A stretch of 41,490 bases of DNA from an uncultured Lachnospira sp. GTDB lineage: Bacteria > Bacillota > Clostridia > Lachnospirales > Lachnospiraceae. Positions 17,367 to 25,245 of the stretch are shown here, one piece after another. Both the position numbers and the translations under genes were made by a program. Below the pieces are notes generated by a model. It was not told the DNA's origin. It made no database searches and was given only the letters and a program-made list of their open reading frames with translations. Each line of letters begins with the position of its first letter. The stretch's first letter is position 1. The stretch is from NCBI GenBank assembly GCA_946186125.1, contig CAMHLZ010000030.1, positions 1 to 41,490 on the forward strand, in the 5' to 3' direction.

Positions 17367-17399
17367 AAAAAAGGCAGATTATATTTATCTGCCTTTTTT
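17367..17399. terminator. Intrinsic terminator after the MacAB-type operon
   Basis: AAAAAAGGCAGAT pairs with ATCTGCCTTTTTT around TATATTT, directly after the permease stop on the minus strand. Confidence 0.9.
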
Positions 17400-17403
17400 A
17401 TTA

Positions 17404-18783
17404 TTATTCATATCTGAGTGAATCTATCGGGTCAAGTTTTGCCGCTTTATTCGCAGGATAGAATCCAAAAAATACTCCTACAAGCACCGAAAATACTGTC
17501 GATATAATAATAGCCGTAATTGATGGTGTTATAGTGAATTTTATCATGTCACTTCCATCAAATAAAACATTTATCAATGTCGGTCCTCCAACTTTTCCAA
17601 TTAAAACTCCATTAAATACCCCGGCTGCAATTCCAATTATTCCTCCAACCAGACAGATTGTCACCGCCTCGATTACAAATTGTCTGCGTATAATTGAATT
17701 TGGTGCACCTAAAGCTTTTTCAATTCCAATCTCTTTTGTCCTTTCGGTAACACTTACAAGCATGATATTCATTACACCGACGCCTCCGACAATAAGCGAT
17801 ATTGCAGCAATTGCAGATATTGCAAGTGTTATGATATTTAAAACCTTATCTATCATGCCAAGTTCTTCTGTCGCTGATCCTATATAGACACTTCCCGTTC
17901 TTTCTTCATACTCCCTGTCAAAAAATTCTTTAAGATTTGCCTTTTCCTGCTCATAGTTCTCTTCAGAATTCCACTCAACTTTTACAGACACGCCGATATT
18001 GTCATTAGGATTTCCTATTATATTATTCCAGGTTATATACGGTATAAATACCGGTGTAGTCTTTCTGCCTGCTTCTCCCATCAGAGATTTTACGGTTTCT
18101 AATGTATATTTATACACTCCCACTATAGTGAATTCTTCTGTGTTTCCTGTTAAATCTATCGGTATTTCTATGTTTTCTCCTAATGCATCTGTATCAGCTC
18201 TAAAATATTCACTTACAAATTTATCAGACACAACAATTGTATGTTTCTTTTCTTTACTGTCTCTGTCAGAAATCATTCTTCCTGATAACATTTTTATTTT
18301 ATATGATTCCATTCCACCACGTGTAGCTCCGACAAAATCTACACCAACATCTTTTCCGTCAAAATTTTTAAGTTTCGAACTTCCTACTGTCTCGGCAACA
18401 GCTAATTTATAATGTCCCGGATATTCTTTATCTAAACGTTCAAACATATCCAATGTAAAATAATCATCTTCAGTAATGTATTCTTCTGCAGGTTCTTCCT
18501 CTTCTTCGTATTCTTCGGTCTGTTCTCCTTCTCCTTCTTCATCTGCACTTTCTTCACCGTTGTAATAACTATATTCATCTTCATCCATTAAGTAGAGATA
18601 AAATTCGCTGCCACCTAATTCATTAAATGCCGTCGATATCGTCGCTCTTATTGATTTTCCTATTGTTGTAATGGTTATAACTGAACTTATTCCTATAATT
18701 ATGCCAAGCATTGTCAGAAACGAGCGCATTTTATTTCCTACTATTGCTGAAAGAGCAAGTTTTATCGTCTCAAATATTCCCAT
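17404..18783 (-). CDS. MacB-type ABC transporter permease (FtsX family)
   Basis: A 459-residue permease. One N-terminal membrane helix (MRSFLTMLGIIIGISSVITI) precedes a large extracytoplasmic MacB_PCD domain, and three C-terminal helices follow (ITLAISAIAAISLIVGGVGVMN, AVTICLVGGIIGIAAGVF, ITAIIISTVFSVLVGVFFGF). It ends with the family's YPANKAAKLDPIDSLRYE. An unusual run of about 40 mostly Asp/Glu/Tyr residues is inserted around residues 57-100. Its start overlaps the ATPase gene by 14 bases. These systems export peptides, antibiotics or lipoproteins by a mechanotransmission mechanism; the substrate is unknown. Confidence 0.93.
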   Translation of the reverse strand: MGIFETIKLALSAIVGNKMRSFLTMLGIIIGISSVITITTIGKSIRATISTAFNELGGSEFYLYLMDEDEYSYYNGEESADEEGEGEQTEEYEEEEEPAEEYITEDDYFTLDMFERLDKEYPGHYKLAVAETVGSSKLKNFDGKDVGVDFVGATRGGMESYKIKMLSGRMISDRDSKEKKHTIVVSDKFVSEYFRADTDALGENIEIPIDLTGNTEEFTIVGVYKYTLETVKSLMGEAGRKTTPVFIPYITWNNIIGNPNDNIGVSVKVEWNSEENYEQEKANLKEFFDREYEERTGSVYIGSATEELGMIDKVLNIITLAISAIAAISLIVGGVGVMNIMLVSVTERTKEIGIEKALGAPNSIIRRQFVIEAVTICLVGGIIGIAAGVFNGVLIGKVGGPTLINVLFDGSDMIKFTITPSITAIIISTVFSVLVGVFFGFYPANKAAKLDPIDSLRYE

Positions 18784-19474
18784 TTTTTACCTCCTCATTC
18801 ACTATGTTTCCGTCACTTATTGTAATTATCCTGTCAGTTTCATAAGCAAGCTCCGGACTGTGTGTAATTAAAACTATCGTCTTTCCCTGCTCTTTATGGA
18901 GTTTGTGGAACAAATCCATCACAAGTCTTCCTGTCTTTGTATCAAGTGCGCCGGTAGGTTCATCTGCAAGTATTATTTCCGGATCGTTTGCAAGCGCTCT
19001 TGCTATTGCTACTCTCTGCTTTTGTCCGCCTGAGAGTTCATTTGGCTTATGATTCTTTCTCTCACTCATTTCTACCAGATCAAGTAATTCGTTTACCCTG
19101 TTTTGTCTTTCTTTCGGCTTTAAATGCGCGTACATCATAGGCATTTCTACGTTTTTAAATGCATTAACCCTGGAAATAAGATGAAAGTTCTGAAACACAA
19201 AACCTATTTTTTTATTTCTTACATGGCTGAGCTCTACATCAGAAAATTTGCTGATATCCGCACCGTCAAATATATACTCTCCTTCTGTCGGACGGTCTAA
19301 TGCCCCTATTATATTCATAAGTGTACTTTTTCCTGATCCCGACTGTCCTACTATGGATACAAATTCTCCTTTTGAAACATCTAACGATATGCCATTTAGA
19401 ATCTGTAATTCATTAGGTTTTCCAATATAGAATTTTTTGATAATGTTATTCATTTCGATTATTTTTTTACTCAA
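18770..19474 (-). CDS. MacB/LolD-type ABC transporter ATP-binding protein
   Basis: A 234-residue ATPase. It has Walker A GQSGSGKST, the Q-loop FVFQNFHLI, ABC signature LSGGQKQRVAIARAL, Walker B IILADEPTGALD and the switch His in VLITHSPE. It pairs with the downstream FtsX-type permease and the upstream HlyD-type adaptor; the adaptor stop overlaps its start by 8 bases. The order adaptor-ATPase-permease is the standard MacAB-like arrangement in Gram-positive bacteria. Confidence 0.95.
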   Translation of the reverse strand: MSKKIIEMNNIIKKFYIGKPNELQILNGISLDVSKGEFVSIVGQSGSGKSTLMNIIGALDRPTEGEYIFDGADISKFSDVELSHVRNKKIGFVFQNFHLISRVNAFKNVEMPMMYAHLKPKERQNRVNELLDLVEMSERKNHKPNELSGGQKQRVAIARALANDPEIILADEPTGALDTKTGRLVMDLFHKLHKEQGKTIVLITHSPELAYETDRIITISDGNIVNEEVKNGNI

Positions 19475-20813
19475 TTACATCACCATCTTCCACATTTTCA
19501 GCTGATGCAACAATCTCTGTATCTTCAGCTATTCCGTCGCCGGAAATCTCTGTATAATATCCTGATTCGACACCCTTTGTTACTTCTGTTTTCTTTGCAA
19601 TACGACTGCCATCTTTTTCTGTAACAACATATACATAATCTTTTTCATCTTCACTAATGATTGCATCATACGGAACTGTTAATACATCCGTCTTCTCTGC
19701 AATTATTATCCTGCATTTTGCTTTCATTCCTAAAAGAAGTTTTTCATCATTATCCGTAATCTTTATCTCTGCCGTATATCCGGTCTGAGGCGTCTGCATT
19801 TCATCTGTTGATTCACCTGTAACAGCTACCTTTACAACTTTACTTATAACTCCGTTATACTTCTTTTCTCCCGTTGCATTTGTTGTTATGCTTACTTTCA
19901 TTCCTTCATTTACTTTTAGTATGTCATCTTCATTAATATTAACACATACTTTTACATTTGAAATATCTGAAACAGTCATAAGTGCTTCTGTTGAAGGAAT
20001 ACTTCCCGTCTTAACATTAAGTGCCGTAATGATTCCGTCCATCGGTGATGTTACCGTACAGTTATTTAACTGTTTTTCAAGTTTTTCAAGCTGGGTAAGC
20101 GATTCTGTATCCGCCATACGATATTTTTCAGCATTGACGATATCCTGAGCTTCCTGAATTTCGTCATCTGCACTTCTGGTTACTACCGATATATTATTGT
20201 ATGCCTCGTTTACTGCTTCATCTAAATCCGGCAAAGCTGCTGCTTTTTCGTTCAGTAATTCTCCCTGTTCAAAGTCTTTTTCTTCCATCGCATCATATGC
20301 TGATTTCATCCTGTTGTATTCAGCATATGCATTGTCTCTTGCCTCAACTGCTTTATTATACTCTTCATTAGCTGCATTTATCTGTTCTGTTTTATTTGCC
20401 AATGCTTTATCAAGATTTCTTTTATTTATCGCACTCTCATTTTTATTCATCTCATTAGTATTATCAATCGCCGCCTTTAGTGTATTGTACTCGGACTGTA
20501 TTTCTGAATTACTGAACACGCATAGTACATCACCATTTTTTACACTGTCTCCCAAATCCACATTTAACGCATCTACTTTTGAGTGATCCAGCGTTGTTGT
20601 AATATTAACAACATTTTCACTCTCTATTGTCCCGGATGCATTAATATAATCTGATATATCCTGTCTGGTAACATAGTCTGTCATTATAGCATCTATGTTT
20701 TCTGCCTCCTCAATAGTTTTGGCATTGGAAATACTGTTTTTCACAAAAACTGCCCCAACTCCTATTCCCAGTATCACTACAGTAACGATTACTACCTTTT
20801 TTCCTTTTTTCAT
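19467..20813 (-). CDS. HlyD/MacA-type periplasmic adaptor (membrane fusion protein)
   Basis: A 448-residue protein anchored by one N-terminal helix (VVIVTVVILGIGVGAVFV). A lipoyl-like half motif (ALNVDLGDSVKNGDVLCVF) leads into a long alpha-helical coiled-coil hairpin at about 105-235, then the second lipoyl half (NCTVTSPMDGIITALNVKTGSI), and beta-barrel and membrane-proximal domains to the C-terminus. It is the first gene of the export operon and starts 10 bases after TGGAGG. It joins the MacB-type pump to the cell envelope; in a Gram-positive it probably guides substrate through the wall rather than to an outer membrane. Confidence 0.93.
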   Translation of the reverse strand: MKKGKKVVIVTVVILGIGVGAVFVKNSISNAKTIEEAENIDAIMTDYVTRQDISDYINASGTIESENVVNITTTLDHSKVDALNVDLGDSVKNGDVLCVFSNSEIQSEYNTLKAAIDNTNEMNKNESAINKRNLDKALANKTEQINAANEEYNKAVEARDNAYAEYNRMKSAYDAMEEKDFEQGELLNEKAAALPDLDEAVNEAYNNISVVTRSADDEIQEAQDIVNAEKYRMADTESLTQLEKLEKQLNNCTVTSPMDGIITALNVKTGSIPSTEALMTVSDISNVKVCVNINEDDILKVNEGMKVSITTNATGEKKYNGVISKVVKVAVTGESTDEMQTPQTGYTAEIKITDNDEKLLLGMKAKCRIIIAEKTDVLTVPYDAIISEDEKDYVYVVTEKDGSRIAKKTEVTKGVESGYYTEISGDGIAEDTEIVASAENVEDGDVIE

Positions 20814-20847
20814 TTATCATCAACCTCCATACTATTCTATGTGTAAC

Positions 20848-20903
20848 AAGTGTATTACTCGTAACAGTACACTTATATTACTCTATATTTTTTTTTTTGT
20901 CAA
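20848..20903 (-). promoter_or_regulatory. Promoter and operator of the MacAB-type operon
   Basis: On the minus strand TTGACA (20898-20903), a 17-bp spacer that is mostly A, and TAATAT (20875-20880) form a strong promoter. Immediately downstream at 20848-20874 lies an inverted repeat with AAGTGTA / TACACTT arms over 27 bp, overlapping the likely transcription start. This suggests repression by a dimeric TetR- or MarR-like regulator that is not encoded next to the operon. Confidence 0.65.
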
Positions 20904-20912
20904 TGGTTTTTT

Positions 20913-20951
20913 ATAAAAAAAATTGCTTTGATGAATAATTCTTCAAAGCAA
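20913..20951 (-). terminator. Intrinsic terminator of the radical SAM operon
   Basis: TTGCTTTGA pairs with TCAAAGCAA around a 10-base loop. On the minus strand it is followed by a run of T residues. It lies just after the stop of the last gene and abuts the MacA promoter. Confidence 0.85.
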
Positions 20952-20971
20952 CTTTCTTTTAAATTATGTAT

Positions 20972-21796
20972 TCAGTTTTCTCTATCCTGTTTAATATATC
21001 GCAATGCTTCACTTCCTCTCGGAGGATTCACATTTTTTAAATCATAATCAATTCCAAAAATAATCTTTGATACCCACAAAAAGAAAATTATTACGGCAAT
21101 TGGTATTACGCATGAAGTTACAATCAGTATTGCCAATGCTTCTATCATTTTATTTAGTATATCTTCAAATTTCCTGATTGTCTCATCTACTTTGTTTTCT
21201 ACCTTTGACACTATGCCGTCCCACCAGCTGCCTTCTTCTTTGTTATCTTCCGTCTCAATATCTTCCGTACTGTTTTTAGCTGATTCTATTGTCTGGTTAA
21301 TCGACTCGCTGTATTTATCATCTATAAAGTCTGAAACCATTATGCTTGTTGGTATTATAAGATAAATTACAATTCCAAATACTGCAAGTTTTGCCGCCAG
21401 CTCATCAAATTGTCTCTTGCGCATAAATGTATTTGCAGCTATTAAAACACAGGCTGCAGGAATCAATATCTTAAATGTTGCAAATCCCATTACAGTTACG
21501 AGATATTTTTCTAAATATATTGCAGAAAAAACAATTAAGAAATATCCGCTTAAATCCGCAAGTTTTTCTGCTATAGGGGTTCCTGCATCTCCAGGTATCA
21601 GTGTTATTGCGACAGATGCCGCCGTAGCCCCGCCTGACAGTTCAAGAACTGTTTTCTTTTTTTCATCCAGTGATTTAATTGTTTTTTCATGTACCTTCTC
21701 TGATGTTGAATATTCCGTTATAACAGTAAACGAACATACTGCAATAATCAAAGGAATTATAATCCTAAGTAAAATAATCATCTTTTCTCTTTCCAT
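20972..21796 (-). CDS. Unknown multi-pass membrane protein
   Basis: A 274-residue protein not recognised by family. It has an N-terminal membrane helix (IILLRIIIPLIIAVCSFTVI), a charged segment, then about four more helices (GYFLIVFSAIYLEKYLVTVMGF, FKILIPAACVLIAAN, LAVFGIVIYLIIPTSIMV, and a long ILIVTSCVIPIAVIIFFLWV near the end). A soluble loop of about 60 residues (around 160-220) is rich in Glu, Asp and Asn and ends in an amphipathic stretch (VENKVDETIRKFEDILNKM). It overlaps the flippase-like gene by 19 bases and has AAAGGAAA upstream, so it is the last gene of that operon. Confidence 0.7.
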   Translation of the reverse strand: MEREKMIILLRIIIPLIIAVCSFTVITEYSTSEKVHEKTIKSLDEKKKTVLELSGGATAASVAITLIPGDAGTPIAEKLADLSGYFLIVFSAIYLEKYLVTVMGFATFKILIPAACVLIAANTFMRKRQFDELAAKLAVFGIVIYLIIPTSIMVSDFIDDKYSESINQTIESAKNSTEDIETEDNKEEGSWWDGIVSKVENKVDETIRKFEDILNKMIEALAILIVTSCVIPIAVIIFFLWVSKIIFGIDYDLKNVNPPRGSEALRYIKQDREN

Positions 21797-22776
21797 TTTT
21801 TATTTCCTTTCTTATATTGATTTTTATCAGTCCCCCCGTATATGCCGCCTATAAACATCGGTACTATCATAGTAAAAAAACGATACAGGATAAGAGCCGT
21901 CGCTGCTAACACTCCATATCTTTCTCCGTAAAACCTCATAAAAACATATTCAAACGTACCAACTCCTGCCGGTGCAGCCATAACTCCCGCTAACATATTT
22001 ATTACTGCCATGTAACATATATGCACAGGTTGTAAATTATATTCATGCAGATAAATCACCATTGGTATACTGTACCACGCAGTAAATTTTAGAATATTTA
22101 AAATAATCAGAATACCGGTTTTTCTATTCCATATTTTTTTCCCTGTATTATTAAATTCTGATACCCTGATACTTAATTTTTCTTTTCGCTCATTATTATT
22201 TTTAAATATATGTGCAATTATCTTTTTTATCCGGCCGGATAATTTTTCTGAGTACGAAATACCGAACAGACCTCCGGAAACCAATATTGAAGCAGCCAGC
22301 CCGGTCACTATCCATTGTCTGTATTCCAATACATTGTTTTCTCCCTGCAATAATATGAACACGTATCCCGCACACCCAAACAATGTCAATGTAATCTTCT
22401 GAACGGTATATTGTGAAAGTGTAATGCAGGTAGATTGTGCAGTCTTTATTCCCTTTGTCCCAAGATAATAAATCTCTGCAACACCTGAACCTGTTCCTAA
22501 CGTAGCTGTCTTGTAAAATGCTGAAAACAACGAGCATCTGACACCATCTGTCCATTTTAATCCGCTCGCATTTTCATTAGCAATTATTTTTATTATCATT
22601 CCTTCTGTCATGAAATATAACATCATTAAAATTACACAGGCGCAGGTAATGTATACGGGTATACGGAAAATCTCTTTTATGGCAGATACGACTAAATCCC
22701 TTTGCCATATTGTGACAATTATAATAATTATAAAAACAATAAGCCATCTTATGGCATTTTTTGAATTATACTTCAT
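21778..22776 (-). CDS. Lysylphosphatidylglycerol synthase transmembrane region / UPF0104-like protein
   Basis: About 332 residues with eight or so membrane helices, matching the flippase half of MprF (YbhN/UPF0104 family). Typical motifs are SAFYKTATLGTGSGVAEIYYLGTKGI and AVINMLAGVMAAPAGVGTFEYVFMRFYG. It lacks the catalytic synthetase half, so it is likely a lipid translocase or polyprenol-related carrier. The ATG at 22776 has GGAGAAG upstream. An ATG at 22794 in the same frame is also possible, with a poor site. Both starts overlap the radical SAM gene, so translation is coupled. Confidence 0.85.
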   Translation of the reverse strand: MKYNSKNAIRWLIVFIIIIIVTIWQRDLVVSAIKEIFRIPVYITCACVILMMLYFMTEGMIIKIIANENASGLKWTDGVRCSLFSAFYKTATLGTGSGVAEIYYLGTKGIKTAQSTCITLSQYTVQKITLTLFGCAGYVFILLQGENNVLEYRQWIVTGLAASILVSGGLFGISYSEKLSGRIKKIIAHIFKNNNERKEKLSIRVSEFNNTGKKIWNRKTGILIILNILKFTAWYSIPMVIYLHEYNLQPVHICYMAVINMLAGVMAAPAGVGTFEYVFMRFYGERYGVLAATALILYRFFTMIVPMFIGGIYGGTDKNQYKKGNKKWKEKR

Positions 22777-24412
22777 TATATTCAGCTTCTCCATTTACCG
22801 GATTTCTATTTCTATAATTGAAATGATAAGTCTTTTCTCCATCACGGAACATAAAAGTTTCTGTATGCTCCATATGTCTGCTTTTATTAAAATGTAATGC
22901 TTTATCAAATGCAATATAATTCTCAATCTCATTTTTCAAATCTGCATCCGACGTTTTTTGCTCACTCACAAATTCTTTCATGATGTCATATCTTTTTTGA
23001 GCTGAGGGTTGTCTTATGTGATACTCTTTTTTTATATAGTAATCAGATAATTTTTTGTACATCTCAAACGGACTTTCAAATAGTTTTTCAATAACCGGTA
23101 AACTTCTTATAAAAAACCGTGAGTTATAGAATACTTCTATCATATCACTGATATGTTCGAGTTCTACTAATTCCGCATATGACATCCATTTTGTATAAAG
23201 CACCTGATATGGCGAATCTGCTGAGGATACAATTCCAAATTCTTCGCATTTTTTCTGTATTTCGGTCCCCTTTAATACTTTTAAAAATCCAAGCTGGAAC
23301 TGGTCTGAGCGCATTTTATATACCCTGTTAAAAGATTGACTGAAAATTTTCATATCTTCAAACGGAAGACCTGCTATTAAATCCAGATGAAGATTTATAT
23401 TATTACTCTGACGTATTTGTTTTACAACATACTCTATCTTATCAATCTCAGCTTTCCTGTTGACATGTCTTAATGTCTCTTCATTTGTCGACTGTATTCC
23501 TATCTCCATCTGTACCAGTCCTGGACGAAGTGTTTGCAAATACTTTATTTCTTCGTCGGTTATAAGAGCCGCTTCTATCTCAAAATGAAAATTGGTTATT
23601 CCGTTGTCATTCTCACCTATATATTTCCAGATTTCGCCGGCATGACTGTGATTACAGTTAAATGTTCTGTCTACAAATTTTACCTGTCTTACATTATTAT
23701 CCAGAAAAAACTGTAATTCTTTTTTTACTATTTCTATATTTCTGAACCTTACTTTTCTGTCAATACTCGATAAGCAATATGCACAATTAAAAGGGCATCC
23801 TCTGCTTGATTCGTAATATATTATTCTGTTATCAAACAATGACAGATTTTTATACAAAAAAGGTATCTTATTCATTTCCACCATCGGAGCACTCTGTGTA
23901 TAGCACACTCCGTTTTCCGATGGTAATGCAAGTCCTTTTATATCATATATGTTCTCCGCTTCTTCTCTATTCGATACATAATCCGTTAATTCTGTAAAAA
24001 TATGTTCTCCTTCACCTAATATGCATACATCAGCCATTTTTTCTATACTTGTTTCAAATTGGTGATTTGAATTTATATTTTCTTCCGCCCTGACAAGAAA
24101 CTTTTCAGGTGAATTAGTACTTTCAGGTCCTCCTACCCATATTTTCAAACTGTTTCCACGTATCTTTCTAATATCGCTAATCAGCTTTGTGACTCTGTCC
24201 ACATTCCAGATATATGTTGAAAATGCTATTACATCCGGTTCTCTTCTTATAATATCTGAAAGGTCATCTCCATATCTGTCATTAATTGTGTACTCTGCGA
24301 TTTCAATATCTGAATTTGATTTTTTATATTCATCTGCATATGCTTTGAGGCTGTATATCGCCGGACATGAATGTATGTATTTTGCATTAACTGCAACTAA
24401 TAATATCTTCAT
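22766..24412 (-). CDS. B12-binding domain radical SAM protein (DUF4080 type)
   Basis: A 548-residue protein. The N-terminal 150 residues form a cobalamin-binding fold (ILLVAVNAKYIHSCPA, VIAFSTYIWN, VGGPEST, ILGEGE). The radical SAM barrel follows with Cys206, Cys210 and Cys213 in GCPFNCAYC binding the 4Fe-4S cluster. The last 180 residues match DUF4080. Related proteins are predicted methyltransferases or tRNA/lipid modifying enzymes; the substrate is unknown. GTG at 24421 overlaps the GGGAG site, so the ATG at 24412, 8 bases downstream of GGGAG, is preferred. Co-transcription with a lipid flippase-like gene hints at an envelope lipid role. Confidence 0.9.
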   Translation of the reverse strand: MKILLVAVNAKYIHSCPAIYSLKAYADEYKKSNSDIEIAEYTINDRYGDDLSDIIRREPDVIAFSTYIWNVDRVTKLISDIRKIRGNSLKIWVGGPESTNSPEKFLVRAEENINSNHQFETSIEKMADVCILGEGEHIFTELTDYVSNREEAENIYDIKGLALPSENGVCYTQSAPMVEMNKIPFLYKNLSLFDNRIIYYESSRGCPFNCAYCLSSIDRKVRFRNIEIVKKELQFFLDNNVRQVKFVDRTFNCNHSHAGEIWKYIGENDNGITNFHFEIEAALITDEEIKYLQTLRPGLVQMEIGIQSTNEETLRHVNRKAEIDKIEYVVKQIRQSNNINLHLDLIAGLPFEDMKIFSQSFNRVYKMRSDQFQLGFLKVLKGTEIQKKCEEFGIVSSADSPYQVLYTKWMSYAELVELEHISDMIEVFYNSRFFIRSLPVIEKLFESPFEMYKKLSDYYIKKEYHIRQPSAQKRYDIMKEFVSEQKTSDADLKNEIENYIAFDKALHFNKSRHMEHTETFMFRDGEKTYHFNYRNRNPVNGEAEYNEV

Positions 24413-24432
24413 CTTTTTCACTCCCTTACACG

Positions 24433-24485
24433 AAAAAGAGTTTTCCTCAGGTCGTACGTTTTAAACCGTCGGAAAAACTCTTTTT
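24433..24485 (-). terminator. Intrinsic terminator after trkA
   Basis: AAAAAGAGTTTTCC pairs with GGAAAAACTCTTTTT around a 24-base loop. It fills nearly the whole gap between the trkA stop and the radical SAM start, leaving little room for a separate promoter, so it may act as a partial terminator. Confidence 0.8.
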
Positions 24486-24489
24486 AATT

Positions 24490-25134
24490 TTATTTGAAGC
24501 ATTTTTCAATATTCTTACGGTTACCCGCAAGCAATATTCTCATTTCCTTATCAAACACTAAATCAGGAGTCACTTCCATATTTACTTTTCCATCCCTTCT
24601 GATACCGACTATGTTCAAGCCATGATTCTTTCTTATCTTCATCTCGTCAATCGTATGACCAACCCAATGATCCGGTACCTCTATCTCGTAAATGGCACAT
24701 GATTCGTCCAGCTCTATATAATCAAATACATGATCCGAACTGTAACGTATTGCTGTCCACTCCGCAAGCTGGCGTTCGGGATATACCACTTCGTCTGCAC
24801 CGTTTCGAAGCAAAAACTTTTTATGTACATTTCTTGCTGCTCTTGAAACAACATACTTTGCTCCCATTTCCTTTAATAATGAAGTGGTCTCCAACGAATT
24901 CTGAAAATTATCTCCAATGGCAACTAAACAAAAATCATAATTTGATACACCAAGCGACTCTAAAAAACTACGGCTCGTTGTATCACCAATCATAGCATCC
25001 GTTACATAAGGTAATGCATCATTGACACGCTCCTCCACATTATCTACCGCAAGAACCTCATGTCCAAGCTCATGAAGTTTTTTTGCAGCACATTTTCCAA
25101 ATCTTCCAAGTCCTACTACCAAAATTGATTTCAT
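24490..25134 (-). CDS. ktrA: Potassium uptake regulatory protein, RCK domains
   Basis: A 214-residue protein with an N-terminal RCK/TrkA_N Rossmann domain (GLGRFGKCAAKKL nucleotide loop, VDNVEERVN acidic end, GDTTSRSFLESLGV) and a C-terminal RCK_C domain (IYEIEVPDHWVGHTIDEMKIRKNHGLNIVGIRRDG). It gates the TrkH/KtrB channel encoded upstream by binding ATP/ADP or NAD(H), and c-di-AMP in some relatives. The single N+C layout matches KtrA rather than double-length TrkA. AAAGGAG precedes the ATG. Confidence 0.93.
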   Translation of the reverse strand: MKSILVVGLGRFGKCAAKKLHELGHEVLAVDNVEERVNDALPYVTDAMIGDTTSRSFLESLGVSNYDFCLVAIGDNFQNSLETTSLLKEMGAKYVVSRAARNVHKKFLLRNGADEVVYPERQLAEWTAIRYSSDHVFDYIELDESCAIYEIEVPDHWVGHTIDEMKIRKNHGLNIVGIRRDGKVNMEVTPDLVFDKEMRILLAGNRKNIEKCFK

Positions 25135-25181
25135 ATCAGCAAACTCCTTTTATATTTAAAATTTTCTCGTGTTGCATCAGA

Positions 25182-25243
25182 GCTATTCGGGCTCAGCACA
25201 AATAGCCGTGTGAAGAATAATATACCAATATCATTTTTTACAC
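25182..25243. repeat. Two-hairpin repeat element, copy 1
   Basis: Hairpin B (GCTATT / AATAGC arms, 25182-25206) is followed by hairpin A (GTGTGAAGAATAATAT, ACCA, ATATCATTTTTTACAC, 25208-25243). The same order, the CC(G) link and the hairpin A sequence recur at 34227-34293. It sits 3 bases after the trkH stop, between trkH and trkA. It lacks a T-run after hairpin B, so it is not an ordinary terminator. Confidence 0.75.
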
Positions 25244-25245
25244 TA

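Noticed and set aside
20972-21796. Unknown membrane protein as a toxin or holin
   Set aside because: Too long, with several helices and a coupled position in a lipid-type operon; nothing specific supports toxicity.
25182-25243. Two-hairpin repeat as an ordinary terminator of trkH
   Set aside because: No T-run follows hairpin B on the minus strand, and the same sequence recurs at another locus, so a repeat element explains it better.
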